Counted from the stretch's first letter, positions 23,107 to 34,864 are shown. The stretch is 50,547 bases of DNA from Balamuthia mandrillaris (GCA_031835245.1 JAVKOQ010000163.1:72501-123047); one strand, 5' to 3'. Notes: generated from the letters alone by a model not told the origin. Numbers and translations: made by a program.

Positions 23107-25151
23107 GAGAGGGGAAACGAGATAAGTGGAAAGATACATACGGGGCTAACAAAGCCGGAGGAATCGACTTTATCAGCAATGTGGATGCCAATCATGTTGG
23201 ATGCCACTTTATGAAGGAGGCTGGTGTAGCGTTGGAAAGTGATGTCTACATTTTTACGGTTGATGAATGAGCACATTGAAGCGAGTGTGAGAGAGTGTGT
23301 GTATGTAAGAGTGAGGAGAGGAACGTACAATCATCGCTATCACTGTTACGACGAAGAGGAAGTGCAGTCTTTAACAACTCCGCTTCGGTATCGCAGTGGG
23401 AGGGTGAGTCTGCAACAGCAACATCGGACTCCGCCTCCAGGTGGTCCAGATGTGACCAAATCTCCTCCGCAAAGGTTCCTGCTTGCAACGTACGAGCCAG
23501 TAAACGAGCCACCAGCAAAGGCGCTCTCCTCTCCGACTGTTGGCAGTGCTCCTCGAATCGTTGCAATGCAGTACGTAGTTCTTCTTTGCTCTTATTTAGT
23601 TCTTGTTCTGCTTTTTCGTTTTGTGGTTGTTGTGGGGTTTGTTTGGAGGAAGACAAAGAAGTAGCGTTGGTTCTGCGAAGAACACTCTCTGGCAAAGAGT
23701 GGTCACGAGTGCAGAGGGTCTTGTGGTATTGAGACCAAGCTTCCATCTGGCAAAAGATGTCGCAGTAGTTTTCTTTTTGGCAGTAACGACAGGTAGTCGG
23801 ACCCATAGATGACTGTTTCTTCGTCGCCACGTCCTCATCTTTTTTGTTATCTTCTGGTTGCTCCGGTTCATCATCTACAACTTTCTCTTTGCCCTTTGAC
23901 TTGGTGTCATCTTGTTGCGTTGCTTCTTTTTGCTGTTGCTTTTGAGATTGAGATGCGTTTTTTTGTTGGTGTATTAATCTCTTCATGCAATGGCTACAGT
24001 GATGCAACTATTATGTAATAACATGAGTTTAACACAACGAAAGGAAAAAAAAAAGCACACGAAACGAAAACAAATAGAAAAGTTAAAACAAAAATAACCT
24101 TAGCAGAGGATTCCAAGAGGCAAACAAATGGTTTCTCTTTGAAGATAGTTTCTCCTTGGTTGACATCTCGCAATGCAAACAAAGCGTGGTTCGTTGTATT
24201 CTTCTGGATGCGAACACCAAAGCGCGAGGGAGGAAACGTTTGATAGTAGTCGTTCTCGGTGTTGTCGGTTGGCCCCTTCTCTTCCTCTGATTCGGGCGTC
24301 TTGCTTTGTCGTGAGGAGGAGAGAGCATCTGTAACCTACATAGTTTTTTTTTAAAAAAAGAAGAAAGTTAGAAAAGAGAGCTTAAAGCAAGTAGAGACTC
24401 ATAGAAAAGCTAACTTTGTTGAGATCCTCATGAGTGGACCTGATGGTTTTGAGAGAAAGAGAAGCTTGATACATGACTACGGCGGATTCTAAATTACCCA
24501 ATTTCTCAAACACCTTTCCGGCAAGAGCGTACGCTCTACAATTGCGTTTGTTACGTGCCATTCAACCAAAAACATAGACAAGAAGAACAGAAGGACAAGA
24601 AGCAAGAAGCAAGAAGCAAGAAGCAAGAAGCAAGAAGCAAGAAGCAAGAAGCAAGAAGCAAGAAGCAAGAAGCAAGAAGCAGAGAACGAGTGAGGAGAAC
24701 AAGAGAGAGAAATGAGCGAGAAGAGAGAAGAGAGAAGATAGCAGAGGTGGACCGACCTGGCAGAAATAGAATAATGGCGCGGCAGGTGTTCCACAAAGTG
24801 AAGGATAGTGAGACAGTCCTTCAGACACTCACTCCACTGTCTATTCTCATAAAACGCCACTGAAAAGGGCAGAGAGTAGGTCACCAAAAATACTGCAAGA
24901 AAAGAGCTGTCTAGACAGGCACAAACGTACCAGCTCTGTTCAACAACGTGAGCTCGTTGTTGACGTCCAGTTGCAGCGCTTTGCTGTAATCCTTGATAGC
25001 CTCCGAGAGCTTGCCAGAGACAAACATGCGGTTGCCCTCCTCTTTGTAGAGCTGCCCAAGGAACCTCGCTTCTTCTCTTTCTTGTTCTATTTGTTGTTCA
25101 TCATCAGCGAAAGTCCCAAAAAAAAAAAAAGGAAATAAAGAGCAGAGAGAG

Positions 25152-25192
<41 letters not shown>

Positions 25193-25401
25193 AAACCTTT
25201 TTGCAATTCCATTCGTCGTTTGGCAGTGAGACTGTTCCACAAAAATCCGGCGAGGGTGAGGCCGCCCAAAACGCCCATGAAGATCTTGAGCTTCGGCCAT
25301 CCAGGGGAAGCGACAGCGGTCGCGCCGTCCAAACCTTGCTCTTCCGCCACCATCCTGGCAAACTCCTCCGCTGTCGGTGGACCTACGCTTGGGCCTTGCA
25401 T
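22835..25401 (-). CDS. Membrane-anchored TPR-MYND-SET (SMYD-like) protein with a degenerate SET end
   Basis: The start is the ATG at 25401 after an A-rich leader. The first exon encodes one likely membrane helix (KIFMGVLGGLTLAGFLW) followed by basic residues. TPR-like helices follow (LYKEEGNRMFVSGKLSEAIK, then DYSKALQLDVNNELTLLNRA). The SET N-terminal part reads ALFALRDVNQGETIFKEKPF. The MYND zinc finger has CSHC, then after a long charged insert CRYCQKENYCDIFC and a final histidine/cysteine HKTLC. The SET C-terminal part has MGLFLVGNHLLADQ and FLADHHIQKGDMLVHSF and stops soon after. The family's NHSCxPN motif is altered and the C-terminal tyrosine region and post-SET cysteines are missing, so methyltransferase activity is doubtful. 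Introns carry GA/CT tracts and a GCAAGAA heptamer array. Exon joins are approximate. Confidence 0.7.
24595..24680 (-). repeat. Heptamer tandem repeat (GCAAGAA)n in a SMYD-like gene intron
   Basis: About twelve perfect AAGAAGC heptamers on the plus strand (GCTTCTT on the sense strand), followed by GAGA-rich sequence. Pyrimidine-rich on the sense strand, as elsewhere. Confidence 0.9.
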
Positions 25402-25772
25402 TTTTTTTTTTGTTTTTAATCTCACTTCTTTCTTTCTTTTTTTTTTGTAAGTAAAAACAAACAAAAAAGCCTTACCCACGACGACATGAGATATTTCCAT
25501 GACAACATTTTGGTTGCCAGGACAACAATAAGTCATGACGACACGGGTAAACAATTCGGAATATCGTATCCATGCTCCTATCCTATCTCGTGTCTACGGT
25601 AATTCATTAGCAAAAAGTAACCCCAATAAAAAAAATAATAGAGAGAGAGAGAAGGAAGGAAGTGAAGCGAGGCTGTAAGCTGTCTGCTGTCCCATCAGAG
25701 GGAACCGTTTTTGTTTGTTTGTTTTTATTTGTTTGCCGCCTTTTTAAAAAAAAATTGTAAGGGAGGAGAAAG
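25402..25772. promoter_or_regulatory. Divergent promoter between SMYD-like and STE20 kinase genes
   Basis: 371 bp between two start codons. It contains GTTGCCAGGACAAC at 25513-25526, an imperfect inverted repeat close to the RFX X-box pattern, and TCATGACGACACGG nearby. The regulatory role is inferred from position. Confidence 0.35.
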
Positions 25773-28732
25773 ATGAAGGAAGAAGATCCGGATGACTTGT
25801 ATGAAATCATTGAAGAAATCGGAAGAGGGTAAAAATAATTTTTTTTTCTCTTTATCTATTTATTTTTTTTTCCTCCTCCAAGATTTTTTCTCTTGATTTT
25901 TTTTTTATTTGTTTCTATTGTTATTGTTAACCTTCTTCTTTCCCGTGCAAACAAAGGCAATTCGGCAAGGTCTACAAAGGAAGAAAGAAGGACACGGGAG
26001 ACATTGTAGCCATCAAATCGCTCCCGATCGACCCGGACGCCGACGACGCCACCTTTCGCTCCATCGCCAAGGAAATACAAATGCTGAAGGACTGCAACAG
26101 CATTTACATTGTCGGCTTTTACGGCAGCTATGTCAAGGACAACGAACTTTGGGTTTGGCTCTCTCTCTCTCTCTCTCTCTCTCTCTTGCTCTCTTGCTCT
26201 CCTTTTCTTTTGGTTCTTTTCCGTAAAACTTTACCTCTCGCTTCTTTTCTCACTCTTTCTATTCTCTCTTATTCTCCATCCCATATCGCGTTCTCTGCTC
26301 TGTCCTCTGTTCTCCTCTCAATCTCCTCTTGTTCTTCTTCTTCCCCTCCTCCTCCGCCTTCTCCTACTCCTCCTCCTTGCTTCTCTTGTTCTTGTTCTTC
26401 TTCTTCTCCCATCATATATTAGATCGTGATGGAATACTGTGATTGTGGCTCTGTCGCAAAGATAATGAACCGCATGGGGAAACCGTTGCAGGAGGAGCAC
26501 ATAGCGGCCATTTGCTATCAAGCTCTGCAAGGCCTTCATTATTTGGCCTCTTCCAGAAAGATTCATCGTGACATCAAGGCCGATAACGTTCTTGTTAAAT
26601 CCAACGGAGAGGCTAAACTCGGTTCGTTTGTTTTTCCTCAACAAGAGAAGGATGAGAAGATGCAAAAGCGAAGAAGGGAATAGAGAAGAAGCGGAAGACA
26701 AGCAGGAAAAAAACCAAAGAAGAGAAGAGCAGGGTGAAAGCGAAGACGTTAACGCAAAGAAGAGAGAAAGAGAAAGAAGGAAGGCAACAAAGAATGCAAG
26801 GTTTAATTCTAACTATCGTTTATTAGCTGACTTGGGAGTAGCGGCACAACTGCGTAACACAATGGACTATCATCAAACAGCGACCGGGTAATACACCCAT
26901 TTGGCCCCCTTGTCTTTTCCTGTAGTCTTGTGATTTGTTTTGTTGCTCTAACAGTTGTTGAATAATTAACAGAACACCATATTGGATGGCGCCTGAACTC
27001 GTCAACGAAGAAAACTATAACGCCAAAGTTGATGTGTATGAAAGCGTTTCATCTTTATCCCTACTTTTTCTTTTTTGAGTCTTACCCGCATTTAAACACC
27101 TTCTCCTTCACAACTTGTAGTTGGTCACTGGGCATCACTGCCATTGAAATGGCTGAAAAGAAGCCACCTCTTTTCGAGCATCTGCCTATGCGGGTATCTT
27201 TCTCTTTCTTCCTCTTCTTTCGTTTTTCTGCTCTTTATGCTACCTTTTTCATTCTTCATTCAGTCTTCATTCCTATTTCCCATTACTAAGCGAATGTTGC
27301 ATCTTTTCTGTTTCAATTTGTAAATGAAGGCGTTGTTTATGATTGCTCAAACTAGCAATCCATCACCCACTCTCACCAATCCACAAGACTGGTCCCCAGA
27401 GTTCAACGACTTTATAGCAAAGTGTCTCATCAAGGACCCCAACGAACGTTGGTCCGCTGCGCAACTTCTAGAGGTTCATTTCTGCTTGTGCTTGTGCTTG
27501 TGCTTGTGCTTGTGCTTGTGCTTGTGCTTGTGCTTGTGCTTGTGCTTGTGCTTGTGCTTGTGCTTGTGCTTGTGCTTGTGCTTGTGCTTGTGCTTGTGCT
27601 TGTGCTTGTGCTTGTGCTTGTGCTTGTGCTTGTGCTTGTGCTTGTGCTTGTGTTTGTGCTTCTGCTTCTGCTTCTGCTTCTGCTTCTGCTTCTGCTTCTT
27701 CTGCTTGTGCTTGTGCTTGTGCTTGTGCTTGTGCTTGTGCTTGTGCTTGTGCTTGTGCTTGTGCTTGTGCTTGTGCTTGTGTTTGTGCTTCTGCTTCTGC
27801 TTCTGCTTGTGCTTCTGCTTCTTCTGCTTCTGCTTCTGCTTCTGCTTCTGCTTCTGCTTCTGCTTCTTGCTTCTGCTTCTGCTTCTGCTTCTGCTTCTGC
27901 TTCTTCTGCTTGTGCTTGTGCTTGTGCTTGTGTTTGTGCTTCTGCTTCTGCTTCTGCTTCTGCTCTTCTGCTTCTTCTGCTTGTGCTTGTGCTTGTGCTT
28001 GTGCTTGTGCTTGTGCTTGTGCTTGTGCTTGTGCTTGTGCTTGTGCTTGTGCTTGTGCTTGTGCTTGTGCTTGTGCTTGTGCTTCTGCTTGTGCTTGTGC
28101 TTCTGCTTGTGCTTCTGCTTCTGCTTCTGCTTCTGCTTCTTCTTCTTGTTCTTGTTCTTGTTCTTGTTCTTCTTCTTGTTCTGCTTCTTCTTCTTCTTCT
28201 TCTTCTTCTTCTTCTTCTTCTTCTTGTTCTTGTTCTTGTTCTTGTTCTTCTTCTTGTTCTGCTTCTTCTTCTTCTTCTTCTTCTTCTTCTTCTTCTTCTT
28301 CTTCTTCTTCTTCTTGTTCTTGTTCTTGTTCTTGTCTTGTTCTTGTTCTTGTTCTTGTTCTTGTTCTTCTTCTTGTTCTTGTTCTTGTTCTTGTTCTTGT
28401 TCTTGTTCTTCTTCTTGTTCTTCTTCTTCTTCTTCTTCTTCTTCTTCTTCTTCTTGTTCTTGTTCTTCTTCTTCTTCTTCTTCTTCTTCTTCTTCTTCTT
28501 CATCTCTTAGTTGACTAAAGTACGTCTGTATACATGCAGCATGAATGGATAAAGAAAGTTAAACCAACGAGCAAGCAGATCATCGCTGATATGGTCGAAC
28601 AACTCAACGAAATACTTAACCAGAAACAAGCCGAAAGAAAGAAAGCTTTGGTACAACACACATTTCCCATTTCACTTTATTTGTATTTTTCGTTTATTCT
28701 GTTATCGTTCAGATTTACGTTCAAATCTTATT

Positions 28733-28774
<42 letters not shown>

Positions 28775-29974
28775 TACTCTACTTTCTCGGTTTATAGGAA
28801 GAAAGAAGGAAAGAATTGGAAATGGGAAACCTCTCAAGTTTATTGCGTTCCTCCACGAGCCCAGCAGCCAGACCGTTTGGCATTTGCAAAATGGTCAGCA
28901 TATGTCCCTCATGCAGTGCTGCTGCGGAAACCAATCCTTGGGAGAGCTCTTGGAGCTGTTATTGCAACGTATGCTTTTCCTTCTGTTTTTTTTTGGCTTT
29001 CGTTCTTACGTAACTAAACTTTATTTCTTTGTTTGTTTCTTTAAAAAAAAAAAAACAGAAAAACCAAAAACCGATTACAAAGATATCAGAAATGGTAGAA
29101 CTGATGAAGGATCCAACTCAAGGTCTTGCCTTTCGGCAGAGAAAACAAAAGAAAACAACATTTGACAACACATTTGTTGGTTCGTATTCTGTTCTTCGCT
29201 CTCTCTCTCTCTCTCTCTCTCCCTCTCCCTCTCCCTCTCCCTCTCTCTCTTTCTCTTCATAGTCTTTGTTCTTTCATTGGGACCCTATATGTTAGCTAAC
29301 ACATCCTCTCTTTCTTCAAAATGAAAAAAAAACTATAGGAGCAGATGCAGTCGACTGGATGATGTCTCGGTTAAAGATAACAACAAGGCTGGCAGCTGTC
29401 CACCTTGGAGAAACGTTGATGAATAGAGGAATCATAGAACATGTAACGCAATCAGAACCATTCATGGATTCAAAAACCTCTCTTTACCGGTTCAGAAAGG
29501 TTCCTTCCACCTTACTCTCTTCTCCCTTCTCTTTCTTTTTTCTCTAACGTGAAAGAAAACACAAAAAAAAAAAAAAAAAAAAAACAGAATCAAACCCAAT
29601 GTAAGTTTTACCCAGATGAGAAGGTCCGTTTCTTTCACAACACAACTACATAGCCACTATGCCCTTATTTATTCATTCGTTAGTCTAACTTTGCCATCAA
29701 CACAAAAGATGACGTACCTGATCGATATGATGAGGTTCGGTCTGACATCGAGCATACGAACGCACAAATTCAAGCTGGCAAAGTACAAGAACAGCTTCAA
29801 AGGAACGGACTTGGTGGATTGGCTGACCAAGACCCTGAACCTCACCCGAGCAGAGGCCGTAGAATTCGGTCAGGAGCTCATGCAACGAAGCGTCTTTCAT
29901 CACGTTACTTTCAGCGAAGCTTTTGAAGACAAATCTCATCTTTATCGTTTTTACAAGGTTCGTTTCCTCTCTTT

Positions 29975-30014
<40 letters not shown>

Positions 30015-30178
30015 TCCCTCTCCCTCTCCCTCTCACAACTTTTCTTAACACAACACAGGATGAGAAAAAGTATGATAGCTTGCCAAGAAAGAAGAGTGCA
30101 GGAGGACACGCGCGGACGCTTTCGGTTGGCAAAGAGATCAGCTTTGACTACGACGACCCCCAGCTCGCTAAAGACTAA
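25773..30178 (+). CDS. STE20-family protein kinase with two C-terminal DEP domains
   Basis: The kinase is of GCK/MST type: glycine loop [14 protein letters not shown] split by intron 1 (donor at 25829), VAIK lysine, catalytic loop IHRDIKADN, metal motif ADLGVA, activation segment ending [10 protein letters not shown], and [15 protein letters not shown]. All key residues are present, so it should be active. The domain ends SAAQLLE|HEWIKKV across a 1.06-kb hexamer-repeat intron (about 27474-28536). A charged coiled coil follows ([16 protein letters not shown]), a short Cys-containing linker whose frame is less certain, then DEP 1 ([14 protein letters not shown] to SLYRF) and DEP 2 ([16 protein letters not shown] to HLYRF). 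DEP domains bind membranes or GPCR/G-protein partners, suggesting recruitment of the kinase to the cortex. About 14 exons, with CT tracts in several introns. The stop is at 30176-30178. Confidence 0.85.
27478..28503 (+). repeat. One-kilobase hexamer/trinucleotide array inside a kinase intron
   Basis: Successive blocks of (CTTGTG)n, (CTTCTG)n, (TTGTTC)n and (TTC)n with sharp switches between block types, each block differing by one base from the next. All sense frames are open and give Leu-Cys, Leu-Val or Ala-Cys repeats, and the opposite strand gives Lys/Arg/Ser repeats. None is likely to be translated, because splicing across it restores the kinase frame exactly. Confidence 0.95.
28738..28770 (+). 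repeat. (CT)n microsatellite in the STE20 kinase gene
   Basis: An intronic sense-strand CT tract just upstream of the acceptor before EERRKELEM. Similar tracts sit at about 26159-26186, 29198-29250 and 29983-30035 in the same gene. Confidence 0.9.
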
Positions 30179-30191
30179 AAACCAATCTCTT

Positions 30192-30231
<40 letters not shown>

Positions 30232-30394
30232 GCTGCTTCCTCCTTTTCTCCTCTCGTTTGATTCTCTCTTTTTGTTATTTTAAAGGGATGGTGCATTTTT
30301 TTTTGTAACAATTATTATTTTTGAAGCTGAAAGAAAGAAATGCTGTTTTGTGCAATATGTTGTTTGCGTCTTTTCTTCTGTTTCTTATTTGCTA

Positions 30395-31095
30395 TCAACA
30401 GCCGTTGTCAGTGAAAAGATGAGGACAAGGAGGATAGGACCACACGTTGATCCTGTGGTAGATTATCTGGGCGCAGTGCATTTGCAGCTTTTTCTCCATG
30501 CCAGCAACCGGCCGCTTCAACGTCAACACAAACTCATCCGTCAGTTTGACTTGAGTGCTGTTGGTGACCTGCTGAATCACGTGTCGCGCTTGATTCAAAA
30601 TATAGTGTTGATACTCGGTCACGGCTTTTGGCAGAGAAGAGGAGGAGGAAGAAGAGGCGGGCTCTTTGGAAACTGGTGGTTCTAATAGGTCATGCCAAGA
30701 TGCGGAGCGTTCGGCATTGTTGTTGAGGTTGGATTTGGTGGAGATAAAGTCCAAGCGAATGGGTTGTTCTCGGATGGTGTGGAAGAAGGTGTTGTGGCTT
30801 CGGGAGACGGCGATGGGTCCGCGCGCGATCCGCCCGACCACTTGGTGAAAAAATCTGCTAGTGGGTTGATAGGGGTTTTCCCATTTGCAATTCCTGTGTT
30901 TCGTTGTTAGAAGCTATAAAAAGAGGCACGCAGATTACAAGAATAAAACAAGAGGAGAAGAGAGGGAACGAACCAACAAAAGAAGCCAAGAATGCGACCA
31001 ACCCATTTGCACGATCTGCCACTAAGATTTATAGCTTCCTGCAACCATTTCTTTTGTCTAAACCTTTGTTTTTGTATTTAACACGTAAGATTGAC

Positions 31096-31142
<47 letters not shown>

Positions 31143-32552
31143 CACAGCATTCCAGTCTTGGCAGTTAGAAAGGTGTAGGTACCGATAGACACAGGTTCCC
31201 TTCCGTATTTTAAGGCAAGCATACGGCCACGATGTAACCGCAGAGTGAAATACTCAGAGTAATGATCCAGGAGGCTATTTGGCGGCGACAACTGCACAAA
31301 CTCGTTCTCAAACTGTTGCATCCATGCTTTCTTGCCACCTTCATAAGCCCAATCCTCTTTCTCCTCCTCACCTTCATCTTCATCCCCTTTATCTTTAGCT
31401 ATTTTTTCTTCGTTCTCTTCCAATTGAGTGAGCGGTTCTTCGTTGCTACTCCGGTATGCGATCATTTCCTTTGTGGCGGAGGTGAAAGGTTCCACCCAAA
31501 TGTCACCGGTGCCCACACGCTCCATCACGACCGCTGTATATCTTAGCCCGTCCGATACATGGAATCTCCTTCGTCCTGTAGGGAGAGCGAGAGAGCAAGA
31601 CGGAGAAGGCAAGAGGCAGATGGAGAACAGAGAGAATTAAATTATGTATGTTGGGTTGGTGGTTTACACTGCAGTGAAAAGAGAACATACCGTAATACGA
31701 CTTGAACTGTTCATACCAAGACTCTTCAAGAAGTAGCTCAGGTGCCCTTTTTTGCAAAACATGTCCAAAGTACCGCTCTGTGTGATACTGCCACAAGCTA
31801 TCGTCCTGTTTGTTTTATGGTTATTAAAAGAGTCAGTGTCTCTTACTTCTTTTTGTTCTCCTTCTCTTCTCTTTTCTCTTCTTCTTTCATCTCCTCTAAT
31901 CTGTCTGCTCTCCTCTTTTTTTGATAGGGAGAGCACGTACAAGAGAGATGCGATGCCAGTAAGTGTTTACGAGAGCTGCGGAAACCAGGTCGTGCACGTC
32001 CAACAGGCCAAAGATTTGCAGCACCGTTTCATCGCCCAGATAGGCGAACAGCCCCAACTTGTTGTCCTCGTTGTAGAGTTGCAGCAACTCCTTCAACTTC
32101 TCGATGAGAGCGAATATCATTGCTTCTCCCACTAACGCCCTTGCCTGAAAGAAAGAAGAAGGAAGATTAACGCTCAGTGGAAGAGAGAGAGAGAGAGAGC
32201 AGAGAGAGAGAGAGAGAGAGTTGAAAGTAACCTCTCTCCGCAACATCTCTCTCAAGTCAGCCAACGCCCAGTCCGACAGGGAGCCCTTCACCAGGCTGAG
32301 GTCAATGTCCTTAGGGGGCGCCGTGCAGGGGTACTCCTCCCCAAACTCGACGCGCAGGTCCACGGCCAGGTGGTTCGTGTCGGCGGAGGCGGTGTAGGGG
32401 TTGATGCGGATGGCGAAGGCCTTCACCTCGTCCTCCTCCAGGTGGAGGGTGCGGACCTCCTCCTCCACAAAGAACTCCTCAAAGAAGATGGCGCGAAGCG
32501 CCTCCACCTCCATCCTGCGTTCCTCTTTTGCACGTTCCGCGTCGAATGACAT
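30395..32552 (-). CDS. RWD domain plus F-box protein
   Basis: The first exon (32552 to about 32230) encodes an RWD domain: a charged helix MEVEALRAIFFEEF, strands VRTLHLEEDEVKAFAI, then FGEEYPCTAPPKDID with the YPxxPP-type turn. Exon 2 adds a helix (EAMIFALIEKLKELLQLYNE) and the F-box LGDETVLQIFGLLDVHDLVSAA, completed as SDDSLWQYHTERYFG in the next exon. The rest (to 30395) has basic strands RRRFHVSDGLRYTAVVMERV, an acidic insert and a C-terminal domain of unknown fold with VGRIARGPIAVSRS. F-box proteins link substrates to SCF ubiquitin ligases through Skp1; RWD domains resemble E2 folds and bind GCN1- or SUMO-pathway partners. I infer a ubiquitin-ligase substrate receptor. The 3' exon joins are less certain. 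Confidence 0.72.
31101..31139 (-). repeat. (CT)n microsatellite (sense) in the RWD/F-box gene
   Basis: (GA)n on the plus strand, at the donor side of the intron that follows the MLALKYGREP exon. A second tract at about 32182-32220 lies in intron 1. Confidence 0.9.
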
Positions 32553-32953
32553 TTGAGATCGAGTTGGATGATGGATTGATGATGAATTGATTTTACACTG
32601 AATTTTGTGATTATTTTTTTTTTTTGACTGAGAGAGATTGGTTAAGAGAGTAAGAGGAAGAGATTAGCCTTCTTCTTCACACTACATGAGTTACGTTTGT
32701 TGTTTGTTGAAAGGAAAGAAGCAAGAGAAGAAATAACTTTATTGTGTGCTGCTTTCTTTTTTTTTTTTCACTTCTTCTCTCCTTTCTGAAATTTTTCTGC
32801 GAAGAAAGATGAGAGAAAAGAACGATGAGAGGGAGGGAGGGGGGAGGGAGAAAAGGGCGCTTTGTTGTTTCGCCTTCTCTCTCTCTCTGACTCTTCAAAG
32901 GTCAGTCCCCCACACCACAAAAAAATAATGGGAGGGACTACATCTGAAGGATC

Positions 32954-32985
<32 letters not shown>

Positions 32986-33295
32986 TCAGAGCTTTTCGAA
33001 AGTAGTAGTTTTGATATCACTGAGAAAAGTTCTCAAAAGTATCTGTTAGAAAAGTCATCACTTCCTTTTAAGTTTTTTTTGTGTAAGAGAGGCCTCATCG
33101 CTGAAAAAAAGAAGCAGCTCAGCACTCGGTGTCATATCATTTTCTCTCTCAGAGAGAGAGAATCAAATCGGATCAAGTAGTGTAAAATAAAATACGGAAA
33201 GAAAGGAAGAAAAAGAGAGAAAGCAAGAGAAGAAAGAAAGGAAGAGGCCACAACGAAAGAAACGGCTTCCAAAAAAAAAGAGAGCAAAGGCAAAC

Positions 33296-33328
<33 letters not shown>

Positions 33329-34652
33329 AGAACAAAGGAAAGAACAAAAAAAAGAAGAACAAAGGAAAGAAAAAATCCTTTGTAGCAATTAAAAAAAAAA
33401 AAAGAGATTCAAGCAGGGCAGTTCGCCCACTTGAAAAGCGTTCCAAAAATTAAATCAAAGGACTCCTTTTAATTGCTACTTACTTTTTCCTCCTTTCATC
33501 TTTTTTTCTTTGTTTCCTTCGTTTGCCCCCTCTTTCGGTGCGTCTCTTCGTAACGCGGTGACCCCCCCGCCCTTTCTCTCTTGCTTTCTCTCCCTCTCTC
33601 TCTTCCCTCCTTTCCGGATAGAGAAGAAAAAGAAAAAAAAAAGGCGGGAAAAGTTCGACAAAAAAAAAAGGGTTTGGTTGCTGACGTGTGCTACCGTAAG
33701 GTATTGGTTGAAGTTTCTCCTATTCAAACTCCGAAAGTGCCGAGCTTGCCAAATGAAGGTCGAAACTATAAAGTGAACGTTATAAAACTTTATAAAGTGA
33801 ACTTCAAACCTTTCAAGCAAAGAAGGGCGGCGGGCAGCCAGAGGGGAAAAAAAAAGTTGCACCACCGCACACGGAAAAAAAAATGTAAGGCTGGCATAAT
33901 ACAGATAGATCAGACGACCTCACGCATTCGCAAGTGTTGGAAAACTCCAACATAGTAGCTCTTCTTTCTGCCGGGTTCTCTTTCTGCCGTCGACCTGAGG
34001 AACCCTCCCATCTTTCCCTTCTCCTTTCTTGATGTTTCCTTTTCTCTCTCTCTTCCATTTTATGCTTTGTTCTTTTATGGGCCTTTCTTCTAGTTTAAAT
34101 ACCGCCTCTTCCTGTTTCTTCTTCCTTCCTCTCGGGACATCTTACAACAAGATACTTCACTTGTCTCTTTACTTTTAGTAAATTAAGTTCGGATCTCGTA
34201 CTTACTTTGTCTCCGCTATCATCCCCATTCTTATTTTGCAACACAAGGTGCCACTTCCATTATGCTCTCATGAATGAGAGAACACAAGAAGCTCGGTGAA
34301 AGCGGTACCAGTTCTGGTTCTTGTACTTCTTTCTTCGGAGCCAAGAGTTAACCCAGTTTACTATAGTCTTTGTGCATCCAGAGGGGACGGCACACATCTG
34401 GTCCGTTGACCCTGCGAAAGGATGGAGCGTGGGCATATTCAAGGAATGCATCAGGGATGAGGTTGGTCTGGAACCTCACTTGCTGTTGGGGAAGAACGAA
34501 ACCACCTTCAGCTCCGCACAGAAACTTCCACCAGGGAGTTGTTGGCTCAGAACCTGCCCAAGCTCCACCACCCCTGGGCGACCTCCAGTTCCGGCCCTTC
34601 CGTTTTTTCAAGGTGGAAACGTCGCCCAGACGACTTGCACAGGCTTTGCAAG
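32553..34652. other. Long intergenic region upstream of the RNA ligase, with an unknown repeated segment
   Basis: 32553-33500 is low-complexity: GA tracts, A runs of up to about 28 bases and T runs. 33706-34541 contains the minus-strand blocks shared with 9561-10066, whose conserved frame reads GFVLPQQQVRFQTNLIPDAF. No complete gene can be assembled. The region may be the decayed tail of an unknown family lying next to the ligase. Confidence 0.5.
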
Positions 34653-34811
34653 ATGGAGCAAAAAGTGGTGGTCTTGGACACCAATGTGTTCATTGATCTG
34701 GTGGACACAACGGCAGGAAGAAAGAGGCCGGCGGTGGCGAGGCGAGTGATGGGACTACTGAAGAAACAAGGGCCCCAACCGGTGATGACAACTGCAGTGC
34801 TGGCTGAGTGA
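34653..34811 (+). pseudogene. PIN-like domain fragment
   Basis: About 50 codons read VVVLDTNVFIDLVDTT, then ARRVMGLLKK and VMTTAVLAE. These match the first two acidic motifs of PIN-domain nucleases. The remaining part of a PIN domain is not found downstream, where the RNA ligase begins within 60 bases. It is treated as a broken remnant. Its proximity to the ligase could be chance or the trace of an old nuclease-ligase pair. Confidence 0.45.
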
Positions 34812-34864
34812 CTGGAGTCCTCCATGTCGACACAAAGGTGCGTTTCAGCCAGAAGAAAGCAACC

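Noticed and set aside
24555-24863. Regular heptamer repeats checked as a CRISPR-like array
   Set aside because: Units are contiguous with no unique spacers; it is a simple tandem repeat in a eukaryotic intron.
27430-28503. A 357-codon minus-strand frame rich in Lys, Arg, Ser and Thr
   Set aside because: It is the reverse reading of the hexamer array in a kinase intron; no non-repetitive coding sequence flanks it.
34321-34749. A 142-codon plus-strand frame ahead of the ligase, considered as an upstream exon
   Set aside because: The conserved frame of this segment, judged from its second copy at 9.6 kb, is on the opposite strand.
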